From positions 1 through 20,018 of the forward strand of contig URKQ01000046.1 of the NCBI GenBank assembly GCA_900548455.1: a stretch of 20,018 nucleotides of DNA, read 5' to 3'. The translations under genes and the position numbers were made by a program. The notes beneath the pieces are model-generated. The model did no database searches and was not told where the DNA came from. It saw only the letters and a list, made by a program, of their open reading frames with translations. How positions within the stretch are numbered: the stretch's first letter is position 1; each line of letters begins with the position of its first letter. The stretch is from an uncultured Clostridium sp. Its GTDB lineage: Bacteria; Bacillota; Clostridia; Clostridiales; Clostridiaceae. This document shows, in pieces, positions 1 through 7,455 of the stretch.

Positions 1-74
<74 letters not shown>

Positions 75-99
75 TTTCTTATATTATATAACCTTTGTG

Positions 100-130
100 A
101 GATAATTATTTAATTATCTTTTTTTATTTT
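100..130 (+). terminator. Rho-independent terminator of the tRNA-Asn transcript
   Basis: An 8-bp AT-rich stem (AGATAATT at 100-107, AATTATCT at 112-119) with loop ATTT is followed directly by a long T tract broken by one A (119-130). It lies 25 bases after the tRNA. Confidence 0.85.
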
Positions 131-225
131 CTAAATAAATTAGTATGGTTAATTAAATATCCACAAATATATGAAAAAGATATCAACATGTGTGGATGAA
201 TATAAAAAAATATGTGAGTTATTTA

Positions 226-261
226 GGCTCTGTATGCAATTAAGCTAATGCATACAGAGCC
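226..261. repeat. 13-bp perfect inverted repeat (hairpin)
   Basis: GGCTCTGTATGCA (226-238) pairs perfectly with TGCATACAGAGCC (249-261) around a 10-base loop. It is followed on the plus strand only by a short TTTA. The tRNA transcript already has a better terminator upstream, so this hairpin needs another explanation: a back-up terminator, a terminator for minus-strand transcription, or one end of an interspersed element. A minus-strand reading frame ends inside its loop. Confidence 0.8.
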
Positions 262-412
262 TTTATTACATTATTCAGATTTTTCAAAAGTAACCCTATG
301 GTTGCCTTTGAGTATTTCTCATTGAACTGGAAGGGATAGATCCTACTTCAACCATTAGGAAAAGTCTGTAGGCAAGTATCAATTTATTGTTTAGTATAAC
401 TTTGGACAGTAC
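240..412 (-). pseudogene. Possible degenerate minus-strand ORF within a GC-richer, foldable patch
   Basis: On the minus strand the frame ending with TAA at 242-240 reads 35 codons back to a TGA at 350-348 and includes KATIGLLLKNLNNVIKALYA. Beyond that stop the same frame continues with IDTCLQTFPNG before another stop, and no start codon lies at a sensible place. Bases 281-380 are 38% G+C, while the flanks look much more AT-rich. The plus strand can also fold: a 10-bp stem with one bulge (295-304 with 349-359) would enclose small hairpins at 309-321 and 331-348. It could be a broken gene fragment, an interspersed repeat or a structured RNA; the sequence alone does not decide. Confidence 0.4.
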
Positions 413-720
413 TTTATTACAGGAACATTAATTAAATAGAGTAAAAAGACATAAAAAACTACAATAAATCATAAATACCCTTTAATAAATAAAAAAGTAC
501 AAACAGTATGGTTATAAGATATTTTATTAAGGTTAGAATATTAAATAATTTAATAAGTATATATAACTATGGTTAGTATGAAGGCAAAAAAACAATAAGA
601 GATTTAATATTATAAATATTCAAAAAATTAAAGGAAAAACTTAATTTTTATAGAATTATTTATATAATTAAATCTGTTTATAAACCTAATATAGCCAAAT
701 TTAGTTAGGGGGTACGTTTT
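413..720. other. AT-rich intergenic region upstream of the EF-G-2 gene, no gene seen
   Basis: No open frame of useful length with a ribosome binding site was found on either strand. The stretch is very AT-rich. A TATAAT at 663-668 has only a poor upstream partner (TTAATT at 641-646), so the EF-G-2 promoter is not fixed. The octamer TATGGTTA occurs at 507-514 and 568-575, and also upstream at 144-151. Confidence 0.6.
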
Positions 721-2799
721 ATGAAAGAGTATAAAATTAACAACTTGAGGAATGTAGGAATTATTGGACATGGTAGTTCTGGAAAAACAAGTTTAATGGA
801 AAGCTTATTGTATCACACTAAAGAAATTGATAGAATTGGTAGAGTAGAGGATGGAACTACTATAAGTGATTATGATGCCGAGGAGAAAAAAAGGCAAGTA
901 TCTATTTCAACTTCAGTTGCACATTGTGAATGGAATGATGTAAAAATTAATTTGGTTGATATGCCAGGATATTTTGATTTTGAAGGTGAAATGATACAGG
1001 GATTAAATGCCATAGATATGGCAATGATTACTGTTTGTGGTGTATCTGGAATAGAAGTTGGTACTGAAAAAGCGTGGGAATATGCAGAGATTCATAAATT
1101 ACCACGAGCTATATTTGTAAATAAACTAGATCGTGAAAATAGTAACTTTGAAAAGGTTTTAGAACAGTTAAAGGATAGATTTGGAGTTTCTGTAGTACCA
1201 ATACAATATCCTATAGGTAAGGAATCTAACTTTAAAGGAATAGTAAATATAATTTCAAATAGAGCTAGAATATTTAATCCCAATACTCAAGAAATGGAGG
1301 AAACAGAGGTTCCTGTAGAGTTATCTAATAAAGTTGAAGAATGTAAACAGATGCTCATGGAGGCTGTTGCAGAGACAGATGAGGAATTGTTAGATAAGTA
1401 TTTTAATGAAGGTGAATTAAGTAAGGATGACATATATCATGGGCTAATCAAAGCTGCATCAAAAGGTGAAATATGCCCAATAATGTGTGGTTCAGCAACT
1501 ACTAACGTAGGTATAGAAACTTTATTAGAGGATATAGTTGAATGTTTCCCATCACCGATAGAAACAAATTTATATATGGCGAAAGACAAGAATAGTAATG
1601 CTTATGTAAATGTAAAAGTAAGTGATAATGATCCATTTTCCGCATTAATATTTAAAACAATTGTAGATCCTTTTATAGGCAAATTATCTATGTTTAGAGT
1701 TATAACTGGTTCTGCAAAGTCAGATACTGTAGTATATAATTCATCAAAAGAGAAGGAAGAAAAATTAGGTTCTTTATATTTTCTAAAAGGTAAAAAACAA
1801 TACCAGACTAATGAAGTTAAGGCTGGTGATATAGGTGCGGTAGCAAAATTACAATTTACTAGTACTGGAGACACACTATGTGCCACAGAAAGACAAATTG
1901 TTTTTGAAAGATTAAACTTTCCATCTCCAGTATATTCTAGAGCTGTTATTCCTAATAGTAAAGGTGATGAAGATAAAATTTCTAGTGGGCTTGCAAAATT
2001 ATTAGAAGAAGATCCTACTTTTTCTGTTTCAAGGGATGTGGAAAATGCTGAAATTGTTATATCTGGATTAGGATCTACGCACCTAGAGGTTATAGTTAGC
2101 AAATTAAAAACCAAATTTGGAGCTGATGTAAATTTACAGATTCCGAAAACTCCTTATAGAGAGACGATAAAGAAAATGTCTGATGTACAAGGAAAGCATA
2201 AGAAACAATCTGGTGGTCATGGACAATATGGAGATGTTAAGGTTAAATTTGAACCACGTAAAGATGGAGAGGATGATTTAGACTTTGTAGATGCTGTAGT
2301 TGGAGGAGCTGTACCAAGGCAATATATACCAGCTGTAGAAAAAGGATTAAGAGAATGTATACATCATGGTGTTTTAGCAGGATATCCAGTTATAAGATTA
2401 AGAGCAACCTTATATGATGGTTCATTCCATCCAGTAGATTCATCTGAAATGGCATTTAAAATTGCATCATCTTTGGCATATAAAAAAGGATTACAGGAAG
2501 CAGAACCGGTGTTATTGGAACCAATAATGTATATTGAAGTAGATGTTCCAGATGATTATATGGGTGATGTTATTGCAGATATAAATAAAAAGAGAGGTAG
2601 AATTTTAGGTATGGAACCAACATCCAAAGGACAAAGGATTATTGGAGAAGTTCCTCAATCAGAATTATATAATTATGCAACAGACTTGAGAAGTATTACT
2701 GGAGCTAGAGGTATATTTAGAAGTAGATTTGAGAGATATGAAGAAGTACCTAGTGACCAAGTATCAAAGATTATAGAACAGTCCAAGAAAGAAGCATAA
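721..2799 (+). CDS. Elongation factor G-like GTPase, EF-G-2 type
   Basis: This 692-residue protein has the five-domain layout of EF-G. The GTPase domain shows a P-loop GHGSSGKT (16-23), DMPGYFDF (80-87) in place of the usual DTPGHVDF, and NKLD (134-137). Domain IV has GGHGQYG (498-504) and HPVDSSEMAF (570-579). The atypical P-loop and the Tyr at position 84, where housekeeping EF-G has the catalytic His, match the EF-G-2 group as I know it from Thermus thermophilus EF-G-2. It is therefore probably not the main translocase. The function of this paralogue is poorly defined; a ribosome-associated role is inferred. The gene stands alone: a GGGGG ribosome site precedes the ATG and a terminator follows at once. 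Databases may label it fusA, which would mislead if read as the essential factor. Confidence 0.9.
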   Translation: MKEYKINNLRNVGIIGHGSSGKTSLMESLLYHTKEIDRIGRVEDGTTISDYDAEEKKRQVSISTSVAHCEWNDVKINLVDMPGYFDFEGEMIQGLNAIDMAMITVCGVSGIEVGTEKAWEYAEIHKLPRAIFVNKLDRENSNFEKVLEQLKDRFGVSVVPIQYPIGKESNFKGIVNIISNRARIFNPNTQEMEETEVPVELSNKVEECKQMLMEAVAETDEELLDKYFNEGELSKDDIYHGLIKAASKGEICPIMCGSATTNVGIETLLEDIVECFPSPIETNLYMAKDKNSNAYVNVKVSDNDPFSALIFKTIVDPFIGKLSMFRVITGSAKSDTVVYNSSKEKEEKLGSLYFLKGKKQYQTNEVKAGDIGAVAKLQFTSTGDTLCATERQIVFERLNFPSPVYSRAVIPNSKGDEDKISSGLAKLLEEDPTFSVSRDVENAEIVISGLGSTHLEVIVSKLKTKFGADVNLQIPKTPYRETIKKMSDVQGKHKKQSGGHGQYGDVKVKFEPRKDGEDDLDFVDAVVGGAVPRQYIPAVEKGLRECIHHGVLAGYPVIRLRATLYDGSFHPVDSSEMAFKIASSLAYKKGLQEAEPVLLEPIMYIEVDVPDDYMGDVIADINKKRGRILGMEPTSKGQRIIGEVPQSELYNYATDLRSITGARGIFRSRFERYEEVPSDQVSKIIEQSKKEA

Positions 2800-2808
2800 T
2801 ATAAAGGT

Positions 2809-2849
2809 ACCCAATAGTAAATTATTTTTACTATTGGGTTTATTTTTTT
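2809..2849 (+). terminator. Rho-independent terminator after the EF-G-2 gene
   Basis: ACCCAATAGTAA (2809-2820) pairs with TTACTATTGGGT (2828-2839) over a 7-base loop, followed by a T-rich run to 2849. It starts 9 bases after the stop codon. Confidence 0.92.
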
Positions 2850-2881
2850 ATAATGAGGTTATCCTATTATTAATAATTAAA

Positions 2882-2910
2882 TTCAAAATAATGCAATAGA
2901 AGTATATAAT
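2882..2910 (+). promoter_or_regulatory. Candidate SigA promoter of the 78-aa gene
   Basis: TTCAAA (2882-2887) and a perfect TATAAT (2905-2910) are separated by 17 bases, 26 bases ahead of the start codon and just after the preceding terminator. The -35 box matches only 4 of 6 consensus positions. Confidence 0.45.
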
Positions 2911-2936
2911 TATATTACTATAATAGGGGGTATAAC

Positions 2937-3173
2937 ATGTCAAACTATAAAATGAATATATTTGGTGAAATTAAGTTAAGTGATTATAGTTATATTCATG
3001 ATTACATGGCAATTGTTGAACCAGAAGATAATTTTCAAATAGAATTAAGTAATGTTAATGAGGAGGATGAGAAGGTAATTTGTTCAATTTTATATAATGA
3101 TAAGTTTGATATACTAGATAAAGGTAATCCAACTCAAGGAGAATATTCTATAAGAGTGGTGAAAAAGAAATAG
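2937..3173 (+). CDS. Small acidic protein of unknown function (78 aa)
   Basis: I do not recognise this protein. It has 78 residues, no signal peptide, no membrane segment and no cysteine pair that could bind metal. Acidic residues dominate the middle (NVNEEDEKV at about 40-48), and the last residues are basic (VVKKK). A good ribosome site (AGGGGG at 2925-2930) stands 6 bases before the ATG, which supports it as a real gene. It sits alone between a terminator and a TTG-started phosphatase gene, so the neighbours say nothing about its role. A single-domain cytosolic protein is the most that can be inferred. Confidence 0.75.
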   Translation: MSNYKMNIFGEIKLSDYSYIHDYMAIVEPEDNFQIELSNVNEEDEKVICSILYNDKFDILDKGNPTQGEYSIRVVKKK

Positions 3174-3179
3174 ATTAGG

Positions 3180-3219
3180 AGGCATTCTGAGAACACTAAT
3201 TGAAAGTATTGGAATGCCT
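3180..3219 (+). repeat. Hairpin between the 78-aa gene and the phosphatase gene
   Basis: AGGCATTC (3180-3187) pairs with GAATGCCT (3212-3219) around a 24-base loop. No T tract follows, so it is a weak terminator at best; it could be a processing or stability element. Confidence 0.4.
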
Positions 3220-3299
3220 ATTCTAAAAGAAAATTTGCACAAAAATGTAATATATATTAAAATTGGATTATTGGTATATAATATTTAGGAGGAAACAAA

Positions 3300-3935
3300 T
3301 TGACAACAATATATTTAACAAGACATGGACAAACTGTGTGGAATGTTGAAGGACGGATGCAAGGGTGGAAGGATTCCCCGTTAACCGATTTAGGAATTCA
3401 GCAATCATTATGGTTAAGAGAGAAAATATTGGGATTAGATATAGATGTTATATATTCAAGCATTAGTGGGAGAGCAATTCAAACAGCTACTATAGTTAAA
3501 GGTGATACTGATATTACTATAGTAGAAGAACCTAATTTAAGAGAAATAAAGTTAGGGGATTTTCAGGGGTTAACTCAAGAAGAAATAAAATTACAATATA
3601 ACAATCAGTATAATAATTATTATAATAATCCTAATCTGTATATGCCTATTGGTGATGGTGAAAATTTCAAGGAGTTAATAGATAGATCCTATAAAGCATT
3701 GCTAGATATTATATATAATAATAAGGATAAAAGAGTTCTTGTTATAACACATACCATGGTTATAAAGTCAATATTATGCAAGCTTAATAATTTAGAAATA
3801 GATAGATTTTGGGACAAGCCATATATAAGACAAGGAAGTATTACTATAATTGAAGAAGTTAATGGAATACTAGAAGTTAAAAAATCTGCAGACATATCTC
3901 ATCACAGATATGTCGTGAAGGAATTTAATGAATAA
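3300..3935 (+). CDS. Histidine phosphatase superfamily protein (phosphoglycerate mutase-like)
   Basis: This 211-residue protein belongs to the RHG branch of the histidine phosphatases. The N-terminal LTRHGQT carries the nucleophile His9 flanked by Arg8. Arg58 (in GRAIQTA), Glu82 (in LREIKLGDFQG) and His151 (in VITHT) complete the usual catalytic set, so it should be active. The family includes cofactor-dependent phosphoglycerate mutases, CobC-type phosphatases and many broad-specificity phosphatases; the substrate cannot be read from sequence. The start is TTG, supported by AGGAGG at 3287-3292 with 7-base spacing and by the family's short N-terminus. It lies 27 bases before the peptidase gene, probably in one transcript. 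Confidence 0.9.
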   Translation: MTTIYLTRHGQTVWNVEGRMQGWKDSPLTDLGIQQSLWLREKILGLDIDVIYSSISGRAIQTATIVKGDTDITIVEEPNLREIKLGDFQGLTQEEIKLQYNNQYNNYYNNPNLYMPIGDGENFKELIDRSYKALLDIIYNNKDKRVLVITHTMVIKSILCKLNNLEIDRFWDKPYIRQGSITIIEEVNGILEVKKSADISHHRYVVKEFNE

Positions 3936-3962
3936 ATATTATAGGGGATAGGTGGGGATTTT

Positions 3963-5207
3963 ATGAAAAACAATTTTTTTGTAAACAACAGAAATAAGTT
4001 AGGAAAGATAATGAAAGCTGATTCTATTGCAGTTTTTTTTGCAGGTAGAGCTCCATACAAATCAGCAGATGATATGTATGCATTTACTCCAAATAGGAAT
4101 TTTTATTACTTGTCAGGTATAGAGGAAGAGAAAGTAATTTTAATGATGTGGAAACTCGGTGATAAATTATCAGAATGCTTATTCATAGAAGAACGAGATG
4201 AAGTAATGGCAAAATGGGTTGGAGAAACTATAAGTGTTGAACAAGCTGAGAGTAATTCTGGAATTGATGACATAAGATATTTAAAGGATTTTAACGGTGA
4301 TTTAGGTTCTTTAATGAATATATATGGGATAGAGGATATTTATTTAGATTTAGAGAGACAAGAGGTTGATATTCCTGCATCAAAATCACAAGAGTTTGCT
4401 AATACTATGTTATCAAAGTACCCATATGTAAAGATTAATAATGTATATAAGGATATAGCTAAACTAAGAACCATTAAGTGTAAGGAAGAAGTAGATATAA
4501 TTAGAGATGCAATCGATATAACATATGAAGGTATAAAATCAATTTGGAAAAATGCAATACCAGGAATGATGGAATATGAAATTGAAGCATATTTTAATTT
4601 TGAACTTAACAAAAGAGGGATTAAGGAATTTGCATTTGATACTATAGCAGCATCAGGAAAGAATGCTACAGTGTTGCACTATTCATCTAACAATACAAAG
4701 ACACAAGATAATGAATTGATGCTATTAGATTTAGGAGCCCAATATCAGTTGTATAATGCAGATATTAGTAGAACATTCCCACTCAATGGAAAATTTACTG
4801 AAAGGCAAAAACAAGTATACAATATAGTTCTTAAAGCTAATGAAGAGGTAATGAAAGCAGTTAAACCAGGAGTAACATTAATGGAACTTCAAAATTTATG
4901 TAAGTCAATTCTTGCAGAGGGATGTAAGTCAATAGGATTGATTAAGGAAGACTCAGAATTGAGTAAGTATTATTTCCATGGTGTATCTCATCCATTAGGT
5001 TTAGATACACATGATGTAGGATCAAGAGGTATGAAATTAGAAGCAGGGATGATAATTACTGATGAGCCAGGATTATATATTGAAGAGGAAGGCATCGGAA
5101 TAAGAATAGAAGATGATATTTTAGTCACTGAAAATGGTTATGAGAATTTATCACAATCTATAATTAAGAGTGTAGAGGATATAGAAAGTTTTATGAGTAA
5201 CAACTAA
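3963..5207 (+). CDS. pepP: Xaa-Pro aminopeptidase (M24 family)
   Basis: This 414-residue cytosolic metallopeptidase removes an N-terminal residue ahead of proline. Residues 1 to about 140 form the aminopeptidase P N-terminal domain, with the FYYLSGIEE motif near residue 48. The rest is a pita-bread M24 domain with all five expected metal ligands: Asp256 (LLDLGA), Asp267 (ADISRTFP), His343 (HGVSHPLGLD), Glu368 (TDEPGLY) and Glu383 (GIRIEDD). The HGVSHPLGLDTHDVG segment matches E. coli PepP closely, which separates it from methionine aminopeptidase and prolidase with fair confidence. A GGTGGGG ribosome site precedes the ATG, and a hairpin terminator follows the gene. Confidence 0.92.
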   Translation: MKNNFFVNNRNKLGKIMKADSIAVFFAGRAPYKSADDMYAFTPNRNFYYLSGIEEEKVILMMWKLGDKLSECLFIEERDEVMAKWVGETISVEQAESNSGIDDIRYLKDFNGDLGSLMNIYGIEDIYLDLERQEVDIPASKSQEFANTMLSKYPYVKINNVYKDIAKLRTIKCKEEVDIIRDAIDITYEGIKSIWKNAIPGMMEYEIEAYFNFELNKRGIKEFAFDTIAASGKNATVLHYSSNNTKTQDNELMLLDLGAQYQLYNADISRTFPLNGKFTERQKQVYNIVLKANEEVMKAVKPGVTLMELQNLCKSILAEGCKSIGLIKEDSELSKYYFHGVSHPLGLDTHDVGSRGMKLEAGMIITDEPGLYIEEEGIGIRIEDDILVTENGYENLSQSIIKSVEDIESFMSNN

Positions 5208-5261
5208 AAAAGGATAGAAAAATTAAGCAAAAATATATATAATATACATTAGTGTATTTTT

Positions 5262-5293
5262 AAGCTTCAGAAATATTGAATTTCTGAAGCTTT
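5262..5293 (+). terminator. Hairpin terminator after pepP
   Basis: AAGCTTCAGAAAT (5262-5274) pairs perfectly with ATTTCTGAAGCTT (5280-5292) over a 5-base loop. The T tract is only three bases, so termination may be partial. Confidence 0.65.
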
Positions 5294-5333
5294 ATAGTGT
5301 AGATAAGTAAAATGGAGTAGAGGTGATTTTAAA

Positions 5334-7076
5334 ATGATAAAAAGATTTATATCATACTATAAGCCTCATAAAAAGCTATTCATCCTAGACATGGTATGTG
5401 CTTTTTTAGTTGCAGCTATGGATTTAATGTTTCCTATGTTGACTAGTTTTTTATTAAAGGATGCAATACCAAATAAAAATTTAAGAACTATTATTATTTT
5501 TACTTGTGTATTAGCATTTCTATATGTAATTAAATTAATAGCAAATTATATAGTAGACTATTGGGGACATGTAATGGGGGTTAGATTGCAATATGATATG
5601 AGAAAAGAAATATTTTCTCATCTTCAAACACTTTCTTTCAGTTATTTTGATGATCATAAAACTGGAAGTATAATGTCCAGAATAGTAAATGATTTGATGG
5701 AAATATCTGAGCTTGCACACCATGGACCAGAGGATTTATTCATATCATTAGTTATGCTAGTAGGGTCCTTTGTGTTATTATGTGTAATCAATGTAAAATT
5801 AACACTTATCGTATTTGCATTTATACCGATAATTCTTATTTTTACAATAACTAAACGAGTAAAAATGTCAAATGCATTTGATGATGTAAGAAAGAAAATT
5901 GCAGTAGTAAATACTAAACTAGAAAACAGCATTTCAGGTATCAGGGTATCTAAATCATTTACTAATGAAGAATATGAGATGGAAAAGTTTGATGAAGGTA
6001 ATATAGAATTTAAAAGCAGCAGATCAAAGGCATATAAATATATGGCTGAGTTTATGTCTGGTATGAGATTTTTTGTAGATATGCTTAATGTTATTGTACT
6101 AGGGTTTGGAGGATATTTTGTTTACAAAGGTCATATCGGAATTGTGGATTTAAGTACCTATTTCTTATATATAGCATATTTTATGCAACCTATAAGAAGG
6201 CTTACATCATTTGTTGAGCAATATCAGTCAGGTATGTCTGGCTTTAAACGATTTATAGAACTAATGGATACTAAATCAGATATTGTGGATAGTGATCATG
6301 CAAAGGATCTAGTTAATCCAAAAGGAGATATCGAATTCCATAATGCTAGTTTTAAATATGCTGACAGTAAGGTGATTTTAGATAATATCAATTTAAAGAT
6401 TAGTGCCGGTAAAATATTAGCTTTAGTTGGTCCATCTGGTGGAGGGAAAAGTACTATTTGTAATTTAATTCCTAGATTTTATGAACTTAGTGAAGGAGAA
6501 ATCACTATAGCAGGAGAAAGTATAAATAATATAAAATTAAAATCTTTAAGGGAAAATATAGGCGTTGTTCAGCAAGATGTATTTTTATTTACTGGAACAA
6601 TAAAAGAAAATATTTTATATGGAAAACCTAATGCTACAGATGAAGATGTAATAAAAGCTGCAAAAGAAGCTAATATTCATGACTTCATTTTAACATTACC
6701 TAACAAGTATGATACTTATGTAGGTGAAAGAGGTGTTAAACTATCAGGTGGACAGAAGCAAAGAATATCTATAGCAAGAGCATTTTTGAAAAATCCACCT
6801 ATACTTATATTAGATGAAGCTACATCGGCTCTCGATAATACATCAGAGTTAATTATACAAAAGTCTTTAGAAAAGCTATCAATGGGAAGAACAACTATTG
6901 TTGTAGCTCATAGGCTATCAACAATAAAGAATGCTGATGAAATAGTTGTTGTTGGTAATACAGGAATTGTTGAAAGTGGTTCCCACGAAGAGTTAATGAA
7001 AAATGGACAAGTATATTCGAAGTTATATAATTCGCAATTTAATGGATATATCAATGATTTAGAATTAGAGATATAG
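5334..7076 (+). CDS. ABC exporter, fused membrane and ATPase half-transporter
   Basis: The 580-residue protein combines a six-helix membrane domain (about 1-310) with a C-terminal nucleotide-binding domain, the layout of homodimeric type IV exporters such as MsbA, LmrA and BmrA. The ATPase domain is complete: Walker A GPSGGGKST (366-374), Q-loop VVQQD (411-415), signature LSGGQ (470-474), Walker B ILILDEATSALD with Asp494 and catalytic Glu495, and switch His526 in VAHRLST. It has one half only and no partner gene beside it, so a homodimer is inferred. Substrate is unknown; lipids, drugs or peptides are all possible, and no peptidase domain or linked precursor peptide is seen. The ATG follows GAGGTGA, downstream of a terminator, so it likely has its own promoter. 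Confidence 0.93.
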   Translation: MIKRFISYYKPHKKLFILDMVCAFLVAAMDLMFPMLTSFLLKDAIPNKNLRTIIIFTCVLAFLYVIKLIANYIVDYWGHVMGVRLQYDMRKEIFSHLQTLSFSYFDDHKTGSIMSRIVNDLMEISELAHHGPEDLFISLVMLVGSFVLLCVINVKLTLIVFAFIPIILIFTITKRVKMSNAFDDVRKKIAVVNTKLENSISGIRVSKSFTNEEYEMEKFDEGNIEFKSSRSKAYKYMAEFMSGMRFFVDMLNVIVLGFGGYFVYKGHIGIVDLSTYFLYIAYFMQPIRRLTSFVEQYQSGMSGFKRFIELMDTKSDIVDSDHAKDLVNPKGDIEFHNASFKYADSKVILDNINLKISAGKILALVGPSGGGKSTICNLIPRFYELSEGEITIAGESINNIKLKSLRENIGVVQQDVFLFTGTIKENILYGKPNATDEDVIKAAKEANIHDFILTLPNKYDTYVGERGVKLSGGQKQRISIARAFLKNPPILILDEATSALDNTSELIIQKSLEKLSMGRTTIVVAHRLSTIKNADEIVVVGNTGIVESGSHEELMKNGQVYSKLYNSQFNGYINDLELEI

Positions 7077-7106
7077 TCCATAAATAACTATATATTGGAG
7101 GAAGAA

Positions 7107-7331
7107 ATGATTAGGACTAAGGAGAATCTAAAAGATATTTTAATGGAATTAAAGAAGTTTAATTATAATAAAGAGGATGAAGATATTGATGTATATCTAA
7201 GTGAAGAAGACAATATCAAAATAGTAGTTAATTCTCAAAAGTATATCAAAATTGATTTTTGCACATACGATGAAGCACTATCTTTACTATATAAAGATAG
7301 AAAGTATATTAATAAAGCACTTTTCCAATAG
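7107..7331 (+). CDS. Small protein of unknown function (74 aa)
   Basis: I do not recognise this protein. The frame is open from a TTG at 7095, but that codon abuts the ribosome site GGAGG (7097-7101). The ATG at 7107, five bases after it, is the better start and gives 74 residues beginning MIRTKENLKDIL. The first half is charged and probably helical (LMELKKFNYNKEDEDID); the second contains IKIVVNSQKYIKIDF, which looks like two beta strands. There are no membrane segments and no recognisable metal site. It begins 30 bases after the exporter stop and may share its transcript. Its stop codon lies in the loop of a terminator-like hairpin. Confidence 0.75.
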   Translation: MIRTKENLKDILMELKKFNYNKEDEDIDVYLSEEDNIKIVVNSQKYIKIDFCTYDEALSLLYKDRKYINKALFQ

Positions 7332-7343
7332 GAAGGGTGCTTT
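7314..7343 (+). terminator. Terminator-like hairpin overlapping the 74-aa gene stop
   Basis: AAAGCACTTTTCC (7314-7326) pairs with GGAAGGGTGCTTT (7331-7343), including two G-T pairs, over loop AATA. The stop codon (7329-7331) spans the loop and the first paired base. Few T residues follow, so strength is uncertain. Confidence 0.65.
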
Positions 7344-7455
7344 AAGTATATAAAAAATGCATACATATTGGTGAAATAAAGTTTATATTATACATAATTG
7401 GATAAAATATTAATACGTAATTAGTTAAATAAGATTAAATAAAGGGGATAAGATT

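Noticed and set aside
1602..2114. Minus-strand ORF of 170 codons inside the EF-G-2 gene
   Set aside because: It lies wholly antisense to a well-conserved GTPase gene, has low-complexity Ser/Leu-rich sequence and no family resemblance.
3174..3299. Riboswitch ahead of the phosphatase gene
   Set aside because: Only one 8-bp stem with a large loop is present and no terminator or known aptamer motif, so it was kept only as a hairpin.
7344..7455. CtsR operator or CIRCE element ahead of clpC
   Set aside because: I looked for GGTCAAA direct repeats and for the 9-bp CIRCE arms and found neither; no convincing -35/-10 pair was fixed either.
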